8,138 nt of DNA from Candidatus Dormiibacterota bacterium (GCA_955651875.1 CATPAP010000222.1:1-8138); one strand, 5' to 3'; shown: positions 1-6,922, counted from the first letter of the stretch. The notes: generated by a model from the letters alone, not told the origin. Program-made: numbers and translations.

Positions 1-246
1 CACTCGCCATCGCCGATCAAGCTGTCGAGCTCCTGATGCGTCGGGCTGGCGTGCAATACATGTCTGGCCGCCCTCGTTCCCTTGCGTCGCCGTTGTCATC
101 GGTGCGGACGGGTTGAGCGACCGTTCCACCGGAACCAGCGCGATGAGCTGTCGGTCACCGACATCACAGAGCATCGCGGCTGGGAGGGAAAGGTCTGTTG
201 CGCCGTCGTTCCCCACGCTTGGTCGCGCCGAGTGGTCGGGTGGGGC
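1..246 (+). pseudogene. IS3-family transposase OrfB remnant, frameshifted and truncated
   Basis: Two pieces of an IS3-type OrfB transposase can be read in different frames. Positions 3-77 (frame 3) encode VELLMRRAGVQ and a following SGRPR, like the HTH_21 region before the catalytic core. Positions 112-243 (frame 1) encode VERPFHRNQ, then VTDITEH, EGKVCCAV and SRRVVGW. These match the start of the IS3 DDE domain, where the Asp of VTDITEH (codon 160-162) is the first catalytic acidic residue. The frame changes between about 78 and 111. The second Asp, the final Glu and the rest of the domain are absent, so the gene is dead. Weak further resemblance (RKPTGT, 322-339) overlaps the 3' end of the opposite-strand EAL gene and may be chance. 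The 5' part lies outside the window. The family call rests on recognising the motifs and their order, without a database search. Confidence 0.8.
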
Positions 247-299
247 CGCCCTTACTTGTCTACGACTTGGGACCTCCGCGCGAGCCTACTTCGACGCTG

Positions 300-1490
300 T
301 CAGAATCGCGAAGCCGACACTCGAAAGCCGACCGGGACATCGATAGTTGGGCGTCCAAGAAGGTAGCCCTGCCCAACGTCGACGCCAAGGGCGATCAGCG
401 CATCAAGCTCGACCTCTGTCTCAATGCCTTCCGCCACAATGACTGCTCCGATCTGCGCGGCGGCGCTGATCAGGCCAGCCGCCACAGCACGTTGTGATCG
501 ATGGGTTTCGATTCCCTCCACGAGCGACCGATCGAGCTTGATGATCTCGGGGGAGAGCTTGATAATGTGGCGTAGGCTGGCAAACCCTGCGCCGGCATCG
601 TCGATGGCCACCCGCATGCCCCTACTGCGTAGGGGCGTCAGTGCAGCGTGAAGTTCCTCATAGTCCACAACCGGTGCATGTTCGGTGAGCTCCAACACAA
701 TGCGGTGCAAACTCCCCGGAGGTATTACACGTTCCAGCTCTCTAGTCAGCACTGTACTCGGAGAGACATTGATGGCAAGGTAGGCGTCTTCAGGTACTGC
801 CTGCAGCCGCTGGAGCGCAGCCTCGATCGCAAAGAGCTCAAGCTCTAGCAGCATGCCGACGCTCTCCGCTTCGGCGAACCAATAGTCTGGCGCGCGAGTC
901 GGCGACGCCCTGATGCGTGCAAGGGCCTCCAGCCCCACTACGTCTCGCCCGACTAACCTCACGATCGGCTGCAAAGCGACGTCGAGCAGATGCTCCTTCA
1001 TCACGTTCCCGACACGGTGGACACGCGCCTCGCGGACCCCGGTCTCCATATTGCGCCGGTCCTGCTGCTGGTTCATCAGTGTGACGAAATCGGCGGCTAT
1101 CTCCGGGTCGAGAGTGGTTTGGCCAGCTGCGGCGCGCCTCACTGCAGCCATCACCTCGTTCGGAGACGCGCCCTTGATGATGTACCCACAGGCTCCGGCG
1201 TGCAATAGACGCAGTACGGTCTCACGATCCCCATGCGCGGAAAATGCCAGCACGTGGGTGCGTGGCGAGCGCTCCACGATCCCTGCTGTTGCGTATTCAC
1301 CCCCACCTTTTGGCATCCTGACATCGATGATGGCCACATTCGGCTGCGTCTCTTCAGCGCGCTCGACCGCTTCCACCGCATCGACCGCCGTCGCCACAAT
1401 CGTGCAGTCAGGTTGAGCGTTCACGATGTCCACGAGGACGTCGCGTATTACGCGATCATCGTCAGCGACCAGGACCGCAATTTGGGTCAT
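300..1490 (-). CDS. Response regulator with EAL c-di-GMP phosphodiesterase output (REC-EAL)
   Basis: This 396-residue protein has a receiver domain (about 3-122) and an EAL domain (about 160-386). The receiver shows the acidic cluster D10-D12, phospho-acceptor D56 in IIDVRMP, S84 and K106. The EAL domain keeps the signature E188-A-L-A-R192, N241 in INVSP, E267 and E270 in ELTE, D297-D298, K318 in IIKLD, E354 in AEGIE and Q374 in QGYLLGRP. These are the metal and substrate ligands of active phosphodiesterases, so it probably hydrolyses c-di-GMP to pGpG in the cytoplasm. I chose the ATG at 1490 because the receiver begins right there and it overlaps the kinase stop codon by four bases (ATGA), implying translational coupling. 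The same frame is open to an ATG at 1592, but that stretch is Arg/Gly-rich and overlaps the kinase gene. The coupled kinase is the probable phosphodonor. The C-terminus ends just before IS3 debris, so the last few residues may not be native. Confidence 0.93.
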   Translation of the reverse strand: MTQIAVLVADDDRVIRDVLVDIVNAQPDCTIVATAVDAVEAVERAEETQPNVAIIDVRMPKGGGEYATAGIVERSPRTHVLAFSAHGDRETVLRLLHAGACGYIIKGASPNEVMAAVRRAAAGQTTLDPEIAADFVTLMNQQQDRRNMETGVREARVHRVGNVMKEHLLDVALQPIVRLVGRDVVGLEALARIRASPTRAPDYWFAEAESVGMLLELELFAIEAALQRLQAVPEDAYLAINVSPSTVLTRELERVIPPGSLHRIVLELTEHAPVVDYEELHAALTPLRSRGMRVAIDDAGAGFASLRHIIKLSPEIIKLDRSLVEGIETHRSQRAVAAGLISAAAQIGAVIVAEGIETEVELDALIALGVDVGQGYLLGRPTIDVPVGFRVSASRF

Positions 1491-4400
1491 ATCTCGACCG
1501 CGCCCACGCCTGCTATCTCGGGAGTGGCGGGATCCAAGGGCACCCAACACTCGACCGCCGTGCCCTGCGGCATGGCTGACGTCACGTTGCACGTGCCTCC
1601 GGCCATGCGAGCCCGTTCACGCATGGCGGCGATGCCTAGGTGACCAGCCGTGCCGAGATCCGCGCTCACGTCGGCGGGCAAACCGACCCCGTTGTCGGTG
1701 ACGCGCACAACGAGCCCGTCATCTATGGTGCGTGCTGACACAACAACCGTCGTCGCATGTGCATGCTTGCGCACGTTCGCCAGCGCCTCCTGCACGATGC
1801 GGTACACGATGAGGGCGATATCCTTATCAGGTTCCCACCGCAGGTCGGCGTCCAGGGTCGCCTCCCTTGAGTCTCCGTTCCACTCGTCGACGAGTTGCAC
1901 CAGGGCGGCGCGAAGACCAAAACGTTCGAGAGCCGGGGGGGCCAACCCGAATAGGAGATGGCGCAGCCGATGAATCGACAGACCTACGACTTCACTCAGC
2001 TGACCCACCGTGCCCTGCTGGCTCGAGTCGGTCAGACCAGCTGCGAGCAGGTCCAGTCGCATCTTCGCAGCCGTCATCACCTGGACAGCGTCGTCGTGAA
2101 TGTCGGCTGCGATGCTCTGCCTCTCCTCCTCCTGAGCCGTGACTACTCTAGCCAACAGCCCGCGACGCTCCTCATTCAGTGCGGATAGCTCGCGTTCCAA
2201 CCTCACACGCGCAGTGATGTTCTGAGCAAGGACGAGGCGCGCGGAGTGCGATTCAAATGTCAGGTCGGTCGAGGATACATCAACTTCGATGACTTCTCCG
2301 CTGCGTAGCCTGTGTCGCCATATCGCTGGCGAAGCCGAGCGCTGCTGACCGTCGCGCATATGTGTGGAGAAGCGCCCTCTCTGATCATCCGGTCTGATGT
2401 CCAAGACTGTCATGCGCAAGAACTCGCCGCGTGACCACCCGTATAGCTCAATCGCGGCATCGTTGACGGCAAGGAATCGGAGAGTCGTCGCATCGAACAC
2501 CCACATCGGATGGGGGTTGCCCTCGAAGAGCACGCGAAAGCTTGCTTCGCGGTCCAGCGCGTCATAGCGGGCGGTTTCCAGCGCGTGGTTGGTCTCGGTG
2601 AGCGCTTCCGTGCGTTTTGCGACCAGTTGCTCGAGATGGTCGCGGTGGAGTTGCAACTCTCCCCGAGCATGATCTAGCGCGATTGCGGCTCGAGCCACCT
2701 CAGACTGCATCGTGTTGAAGCTCGCTGCCATCGCGCCGATCTCGTCCTTGGTGTGCACCAGTACTGGCGTGGCATCGAACTCGACTTGTGCTTCTGCGAG
2801 CCGCCCATCCGCGAGTGCTTCCATCGCTCGGGTGAGGCCTGCGAGCGTCCCGGTCGCGAGACGGTCCGCAGCGCGGGCCACCTCGCCAGTGGCCTGGGCG
2901 ATCATGCCGGGAAGCACGAGCCCGACCGTAATGGTCAGGATGGCAACCGCAACGAAAATGTCCTGCAGGAACGCAATCTGCGCGGTATCCGCGGCGGTGA
3001 TGGCGCTGATCGCAATGAGGTATCCAAAAGCGTCGAGCGTGAGGACGGCGAGCATCGCGCCGGTGAGCTTGAGGTGCATGGACCGGAACCCGAACGGGAG
3101 GCCTGCACGTCGCCGGTCGGATAGCAGACGCCACGCATACAGGAGCGAGCCGGAGTACGCGAAAGCCATGCCCATGATGACCGTGGGCAGTCCGAATTGT
3201 TCGAAGCCAAGAATCGTCGACAAACCCCAGATGCCGGCCGCGGTGACCCCGAGCATGATCGTGCCGCGTGGAGCGCGCCAGGGCCTGTGCATCTCTGGAG
3301 CGTTCTTGCGCAGCAGCCAGACCGCGACATTGGGGAGTCCGATCCCTATGAGATAGGTGAGATTGGCGGCGGCGATGACCCAGGTGGGGTCTCCACCAAT
3401 GAGAAACGCGATCGCCATCGAAGCGGTAAGCAAGGTGGCGACCGACGGCGCATCCGTTCTGCGAACTCGGTGGGCGAGAATACGCGGCAGCAGCCCATCC
3501 TCAGAGAGTTGCATCAACGTGCGCGACGCTCCGGCGAGCGGCTGGAGCGTGCCGTGAAACATGTTCGTGATCATGAACCACACAGCGAACGCCTTCGCGG
3601 CACTGCCAACGAGGGGTGCGAAGACCGGCCCCAACGTCTGGGCGAGATCCTGCTGGAGCGTCACAGGACCAAAGACACCAAGCCAGACGACAGGGATCAG
3701 CAGGAAGTAGACGCCGGCCATGAAGCCACTTGCAAAGACGGCGCGAGGCAGATCGCGTACGGGGTTGCGCATCTCGCCGACGTGACAGAGTGCGGCCTCG
3801 AACGCGGGTGCGGCAAAGCCAATCAGATAGAGCCCTGCCATCGCGCTGGTCAGGCCGCCGAAGATCCCGTTGAACGGCGTCACCAGATGCCAGGAAGCGG
3901 CGCGTTGCCAATCGACGTGGCCGGTGAGCGCCGGGACCAGACAGGACATGAAAGCGAGCGACGCGGAAACAATCGCCAGCGGGATTGCCACGCGGGCGAC
4001 CCAGCGGACACCGCAGAGGTTGACGATCGTGAAAGCGACTACGATGAGCCCTGCCAGCACCGTAACCGGCACCTGAGGCAGGTACCACTGGTGGATCGCG
4101 GACGCGGAGAGGATCGCCGTCAGCCCGCAGGTGGGCACCCACCCCCACCAGTAGCACATCCCCGTGAGGTTGGCGAGGGTACCGCTGTATGGTCTGAACG
4201 CCTCGGCGCACGTCGCCGCGATACCGCCCACCCGTCTTGGCCACATGAGGCACAGCTCGATCCACCCGGGGGCGGCCGCGCAACTGAGCAGGAAACCCAG
4301 GATCAGGAGCGGGATCGCGGCGCTGCCCTGGGCCGCAAGGAGCGCCCCGAGGAGGAAGAGGCTCTGATTGCTGCCACCCATCGCCAAGGAGGCGACGCCA

Positions 4401-4549
4401 AACCAGCCGAGGACTCTGGGATGGTCGCGGGGCTGCTCGGGCGGGGATACCGGATCAGCGCGGCTCGAGGCGCTCTGACCGTGGCTCTCGGGCATGTGTG
4501 GAAGCCGCAGCGAAGGCGGCAATCGGCTGAGATCTCTGAACGAGTGCAT
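1487..4549 (-). CDS. APC-type permease fused to HAMP-PAS-HisKA_3 histidine kinase
   Basis: This 1020-residue membrane sensor kinase begins with an APC-superfamily permease (AA_permease_2 type, about 45-475, about 12 helices). Its TM1 loop is MGGSNQSLF, and it has the helix 6/loop signature GFAAPAFEAALCHVGEMRNP followed by VRDLPRA. Two further helices (about 494-516 and 530-551) lead into HAMP (about 555-617, DEIGAMAASFNTMQ) and a coiled coil (618-668). PAS follows (about 670-783; NPHPMWVFD, AIELYGWS), then HisKA_3 (about 800-870) with H818 in IAADIHDD and the DxxxQ phosphatase motif D819/Q823. HATPase_c (about 908-1004) has N925, DNGVGL (952-957) and GHLGIAAMRERA. All catalytic boxes are intact. 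The transporter part probably imports or senses an amino acid or amine and controls the kinase; the substrate cannot be read. The start at 4549 has GAGGTC 11 bases upstream; M19 (4495) is an alternative. It is the first gene of an operon with the REC-EAL gene. Confidence 0.95.
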   Translation of the reverse strand: MHSFRDLSRLPPSLRLPHMPESHGQSASSRADPVSPPEQPRDHPRVLGWFGVASLAMGGSNQSLFLLGALLAAQGSAAIPLLILGFLLSCAAAPGWIELCLMWPRRVGGIAATCAEAFRPYSGTLANLTGMCYWWGWVPTCGLTAILSASAIHQWYLPQVPVTVLAGLIVVAFTIVNLCGVRWVARVAIPLAIVSASLAFMSCLVPALTGHVDWQRAASWHLVTPFNGIFGGLTSAMAGLYLIGFAAPAFEAALCHVGEMRNPVRDLPRAVFASGFMAGVYFLLIPVVWLGVFGPVTLQQDLAQTLGPVFAPLVGSAAKAFAVWFMITNMFHGTLQPLAGASRTLMQLSEDGLLPRILAHRVRRTDAPSVATLLTASMAIAFLIGGDPTWVIAAANLTYLIGIGLPNVAVWLLRKNAPEMHRPWRAPRGTIMLGVTAAGIWGLSTILGFEQFGLPTVIMGMAFAYSGSLLYAWRLLSDRRRAGLPFGFRSMHLKLTGAMLAVLTLDAFGYLIAISAITAADTAQIAFLQDIFVAVAILTITVGLVLPGMIAQATGEVARAADRLATGTLAGLTRAMEALADGRLAEAQVEFDATPVLVHTKDEIGAMAASFNTMQSEVARAAIALDHARGELQLHRDHLEQLVAKRTEALTETNHALETARYDALDREASFRVLFEGNPHPMWVFDATTLRFLAVNDAAIELYGWSRGEFLRMTVLDIRPDDQRGRFSTHMRDGQQRSASPAIWRHRLRSGEVIEVDVSSTDLTFESHSARLVLAQNITARVRLERELSALNEERRGLLARVVTAQEEERQSIAADIHDDAVQVMTAAKMRLDLLAAGLTDSSQQGTVGQLSEVVGLSIHRLRHLLFGLAPPALERFGLRAALVQLVDEWNGDSREATLDADLRWEPDKDIALIVYRIVQEALANVRKHAHATTVVVSARTIDDGLVVRVTDNGVGLPADVSADLGTAGHLGIAAMRERARMAGGTCNVTSAMPQGTAVECWVPLDPATPEIAGVGAVEI

Positions 4550-4560
4550 GCGCTGGAGAA

Positions 4561-4566
4561 GACCTC
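4561..4566 (-). promoter_or_regulatory. Candidate ribosome binding site for the permease-kinase gene
   Basis: The minus strand reads GAGGTC 11 bases upstream of the ATG at 4549. The spacing is slightly long, but the alternative start at 4495 has no Shine-Dalgarno-like sequence. This supports the longer N-terminus, which gives the permease a roughly 45-residue polar cytoplasmic tail. Confidence 0.4.
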
Positions 4567-4748
4567 GATTGCATTGTCGGAGGTGCCCTCTCAGGATGGG
4601 GGGTCACAGGTTCAGACCTGCGACGTCGACGCACCATGTACGTAACGCCGATCGGTCGCGTCGCTAAGTCGGGACGCGTCGTTGTTCGGCCGTTCCCAGG
4701 GTGGCGCTGGCCGCGTCTCCAGCCCTCCCCCTTCATTCGGGCGTCTTG

Positions 4749-4855
4749 TGGCCAGCTTGGGACCCCGTGTGGTCTGTGTGGCGTCCCGCAGGATCAGTGT
4801 GGCCCCCCCGTGGAAATTGGGGGTAAGTAACGTTCCAGAGGCCACTTTCGACCCC
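4749..4855 (+). repeat. Degenerate short repeats, possibly an old IS21-like end
   Basis: Three similar blocks lie close together: TGGCCAGCTTGGGACCCC (4749-4766), GTGGAAATTGGGGGT (4810-4824) and GGCCACTTTCGACCCC (4840-4855). The first and last differ by one gap and two substitutions over 16-17 bases; the middle one is more diverged. IS21-family elements carry several imperfect copies of a short GTGGCCA..TT-type motif at their ends, and this could be a worn-out example. No istA or istB coding sequence accompanies it, so the assignment is tentative. Confidence 0.3.
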
Positions 4856-4875
4856 TCCCGAATACAGAATGAGAA

Positions 4876-4927
4876 GCCTACCTTGCCAAGGTAAGGGTCG
4901 CGAGTTCGAGCCTCGTCTCCCGCTCCA
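4876..4927 (+). other. 3' fragment of tRNA-Gly(GCC), probable attachment site (attR)
   Basis: The sequence matches the 3' two-thirds of a bacterial tRNA-Gly. The anticodon arm is at 4878-4894 with anticodon GCC at 4885-4887; four of five stem pairs form and the outermost is a C-A mismatch. The variable loop follows, then the T arm (4900-4916, loop TTCGAGC). The acceptor 3' strand CTCCCGC is at 4917-4923, with discriminator T and encoded CCA at 4925-4927. The expected 5' acceptor strand (GCGGGAG) and D arm are absent upstream, so it cannot make a functional tRNA. A duplicated tRNA 3' end is what site-specific integration into a tRNA gene leaves at the far end of an element. Because the fragment reads on the plus strand, the element would lie to the left and the intact tRNA-Gly beyond the left edge of the window. 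Confidence 0.85.
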
Positions 4928-5467
4928 CTCCGTGATTTGAATACGGAATGGCCCGGCTTCGGTCCGCGTAGACCGCGTGAAACTCGCCGAGAGTAGGTGT
5001 GCAGGCATTCCTAGACGCACTACCTGCAGAAAGTGGTGTTAGGGCCCGCGAGCCGAGGCGCCCGACGCGACGCGCCTGGTGCCCCGGCCTCCTGCCATGA
5101 CGGTCGTCATCACGTACTACAACACCCGCATCTGACCCGGCGGATCGGACACACCGAGCCAAGATCGAGCCAACGGCCGCCCCACGATTTGTTGAGACGT
5201 CGTGACCGTTCGCTAGTCCGGCGCGTCGGTGGCGATCAGGCGCGACGTCTCTGAGGGCGGCTCGGACAGTGCCTCAGCTTGCTCCTCCCACTTCGGGTCG
5301 GCGCCGGTCATTCGGTCGGCGTGCTATGCATTCAGGTGGGCGCATAGCGTTGAATCGCAACCCCGCCAACTTCTTCGCCAGGCCGAGAGTCATGTTTGCC
5401 TTGCTGATGCTGTATCAGTTGCTGGAGGGTCCGATTCGTGCACATGCCAAAGACTGGTTATCGACGG
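4928..5467. other. Non-coding stretch right of the tRNA fragment
   Basis: I find no supported gene here. Plus-strand open frames from 5229 and 5269 encode Arg-rich sequence without recognisable motifs, and they run head-on into the small minus-strand gene ending at 5468. The only structure noted is a possible hairpin AGGCGC/GCGCCT (5056-5061 with 5072-5077, ten-base loop) with no T-run after it. This stretch presumably holds the downstream end of the minus-strand SDR operon. By the att-site reading it is chromosomal flank. Confidence 0.5.
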
Positions 5468-5866
5468 TCACCATCGGCGAGCGCGTCCGCCACGCCGCTG
5501 CCGGATACGACGGGCGGCGTGGCGGGCGCCCGCCCGGACCACCCCGCGGTGAAGCCGTGTCTGCAGTGCTTCATAGACGACCCGGGGCACGCGCGGGGCG
5601 TAGTCTTCGACCGAGGAGACCAGTCGGTCGCCGCTCGCGTCACGGAGTACCCCCGTCCCCACGCGCCCACCGGGTGCACGAGCGAGCATGCCGCCACGAA
5701 TGGTGCGAAAGACCCACCCATCGACCGCATACGGTGAGCTGAGGTTCACGAGCGGTCGCACCCAGCCGAACGTGGCGTGATCCACGGTGCGCAGGGCGAC
5801 TTCGTCGAGCGGCTCATCAGCCGGCCAGGCCACGATCTGCCGGCTGTCCGTTCGCCAGCAGCTCAT
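5468..5866 (-). CDS. Small basic protein of unknown function, coupled to SDR protein
   Basis: This is a 132-residue protein I do not recognise. Its start is well supported: the ATG at 5866 overlaps the TGA of the upstream SDR gene by four bases and has a perfect AGGAGG five bases upstream. It has no membrane segment or signal peptide. The N-terminal two-thirds look like a globular alpha/beta fold (VDHATFGWVRPLVN, DGWVFRTIRGG). A segment VEDYAPRVPRVVYEALQTRL (about 87-106) is followed by a strongly Arg-rich tail. The Y-x-PR-x-P..Y pattern is reminiscent of C-terminal helices in some SRPBCC-fold proteins, but that is only an impression. The coupling suggests it works with the SDR protein. The tail contains a 14-base palindrome (5521-5534) and could be read-through of a shifted end. 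Confidence 0.65.
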   Translation of the reverse strand: MSCWRTDSRQIVAWPADEPLDEVALRTVDHATFGWVRPLVNLSSPYAVDGWVFRTIRGGMLARAPGGRVGTGVLRDASGDRLVSSVEDYAPRVPRVVYEALQTRLHRGVVRAGARHAARRIRQRRGGRARRW

Positions 5867-6792
5867 CCTTGCCTCCTGTCCTCGCGGATCGCACGCCGTA
5901 CGATGGTCGAGAACGACCGGGGGCGGACGCCGACTTCCTCGTACAACGTCACACCGTCGCAGACCGACTCACACGGCAGGCTGTCGACCAGTGCACGCAC
6001 CAGCGGCAGCGGAACATCGGTGATCAGGGATGCCGCCAGCCCTGCCAGCTTGGTTGGAAGAAAAGGTGCCGGCAGCACAAGCCGACGGCTGCCCAGCAGC
6101 TGCGCTATGCGGTCGACCATCGACCGATAGGTGAGCACCTCTCGGCCGCCGACATCCACGACCCGGCCCCCATCGAGGTCTGCAGCGCGCCGGAGTGCGA
6201 GGACGAGGTCATCGACGCCAGTCGGTTGGCACCGAGTCTCAGCCCACGACGGCGTCAACGCCAGAGGGAAGCGAGCGGCATCCCGCAGCAGGATCCAGGA
6301 TGCGCTGCCGCTGCCCACGATGACCCCGGCCCGTACCACCAGGGCGTCACAGCCACGCATGAGCAGCATGCCGACTTCCGTTCGGCTGGCGAGGTGAGCG
6401 GACAGTTGCCCATCCGACGGCGCCAACCCGCCGACGTACACGACCCGACGAACCCCAGCGGTCCGCGCGGCGCGAGCAAAACGGCGTGCGTACCGACGAT
6501 CACGGGCGGCGAAACCTCCTCCATCGGCCATGGCGTGGACGAGGTAGTAGGCCACGTCGAGGCCGCGCAGTGCGTCGACCACGGAGCGCCGACCTTCTAG
6601 GTCGCAGATCACCGAGGTCGCACCGCTGGCCACCCCGCGCACATGCGACCGGACAAGGCATCGGACGTCGGCTCCCGACAACACCCACTCGGCAGTCAAT
6701 CGTCGACCCAGGAAGCCGCTCGCCCCGACGATGCCCACCGAGCGGCGGCGGTGCATCACTGAACGTGGCGTCGGTCGCTCGTGCTGCGCCAT
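5863..6792 (-). CDS. Atypical SDR / NAD(P)-binding epimerase-like protein
   Basis: This 309-residue protein has an N-terminal Rossmann fold, with the dinucleotide loop G23-ASG-FLG29 in VGIVGASGFLGRRL. Later come YYLVHAM (82-88), VVYVGGLAPS (around 107-116), SAHLASRTEVG (121-131), LVVRAGVIVGSGSASW and an RCQPTGVDDL segment. This order is typical of the atypical SDRs (NmrA / NAD(P)H-binding, often annotated as NAD-dependent epimerase) common in actinobacteria. Some of these carry a C-terminal DUF2867 domain, which I do not see here. The classical YxxxK catalytic pair is replaced by HLASR, so a redox or epimerase reaction cannot be assumed. The ATG at 6792 is chosen with GGAAG about 13 bases upstream. 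GTG 6840 and ATG 6756 are also in frame, and 6756 would still leave the Rossmann fold whole. It is divergent from the pentapeptide gene and coupled to the small gene downstream. Confidence 0.85.
   Translation of the reverse strand: MAQHERPTPRSVMHRRRSVGIVGASGFLGRRLTAEWVLSGADVRCLVRSHVRGVASGATSVICDLEGRRSVVDALRGLDVAYYLVHAMADGGGFAARDRRYARRFARAARTAGVRRVVYVGGLAPSDGQLSAHLASRTEVGMLLMRGCDALVVRAGVIVGSGSASWILLRDAARFPLALTPSWAETRCQPTGVDDLVLALRRAADLDGGRVVDVGGREVLTYRSMVDRIAQLLGSRRLVLPAPFLPTKLAGLAASLITDVPLPLVRALVDSLPCESVCDGVTLYEEVGVRPRSFSTIVRRAIREDRRQG
5872..5877 (-). promoter_or_regulatory. Strong Shine-Dalgarno (AGGAGG) for the small downstream gene
   Basis: The minus strand reads AGGAGG, five bases before the ATG at 5866 and inside the 3' end of the SDR gene. 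It is the best ribosome binding site in the window. It fixes the start of the 132-residue protein and argues that this short gene is really translated. Confidence 0.8.
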
Positions 6793-6909
6793 CAGGACCG
6801 TAATGCTTCCTTTGTCAACGTTCGGCGAATGCCCTGCCACCGGCCATCACTGTCAGGCCGATGCTTGCCCATCCCACGCACCGCGCCGTTCTCCCGCGGA
6901 TACCGCCCC

Positions 6910-6915
6910 TATGAT
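6910..6915 (+). promoter_or_regulatory. Candidate -10 element for the pentapeptide-repeat gene
   Basis: TATGAT fits the actinobacterial TANNNT -10 consensus and lies in the divergent intergenic region. Transcription would begin around 6922, which is almost exactly the ATG at 6923 and 22 bases before the GTG at 6945. No matching -35 hexamer is visible 16-18 bases upstream. That is not unusual for this group but lowers confidence. Confidence 0.4.
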
Positions 6916-6922
6916 CGAGGAT

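Larger units (their letters stand above)
4550..4875. other. Non-coding stretch upstream of the sensor kinase, possible island end
   Basis: I see no convincing gene in this stretch. The open frames on either strand are Pro/Arg-rich and overlap one another, as expected of random GC-rich DNA. The part nearest 4549 must contain the promoter of the minus-strand sensor operon, but I could not pick a credible -35/-10 pair. The part from 4749 to 4855 contains degenerate repeated motifs listed separately. The tRNA-Gly fragment follows immediately, so by its orientation this stretch should be the inner edge of an integrated element. No integrase or excisionase is visible here. Confidence 0.6.

Noticed and set aside
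3197..4645. A 482-codon plus-strand open frame opposite the permease-kinase gene
   Set aside because: It is a shadow of the minus-strand gene. Its product is rich in Arg, Asp, Glu and Gln with no domain, while the opposite strand encodes clear permease helices and kinase motifs.
4800..4927. An intact tRNA-Gly gene
   Set aside because: The anticodon arm, T arm, acceptor 3' strand and CCA are present, but no GCGGGAG acceptor strand or D arm occurs upstream.
4733..5162. Minus-strand frames encoding GRRGSNSRPLPWQG and RETRLELATLTLAR
   Set aside because: These are antisense translations of a tRNA 3' end, a well-known annotation artefact. The real signal is the plus-strand tRNA-Gly fragment.
5521..5534. 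Perfect 14-base GC palindrome GGCGGGCGCCCGCC as a terminator or operator
   Set aside because: It lies inside the small minus-strand gene in very GC-rich sequence, with no loop room and no T-run, so it is most likely a composition effect.
5229..5742. Plus-strand open frames with a hydrophobic start (MFALLMLYQLLEG, from 5391)
   Set aside because: There is no ribosome site or recognisable domain, the C-terminus is Arg/Pro-rich, and the frame collides head-on with the well-supported minus-strand small gene.
6786..6819. TTGACA on the minus strand upstream of the SDR start as a -35 box
   Set aside because: At 17 bases downstream there is only CTGATG, which overlaps the start codon and is a poor -10. 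The match is probably chance.
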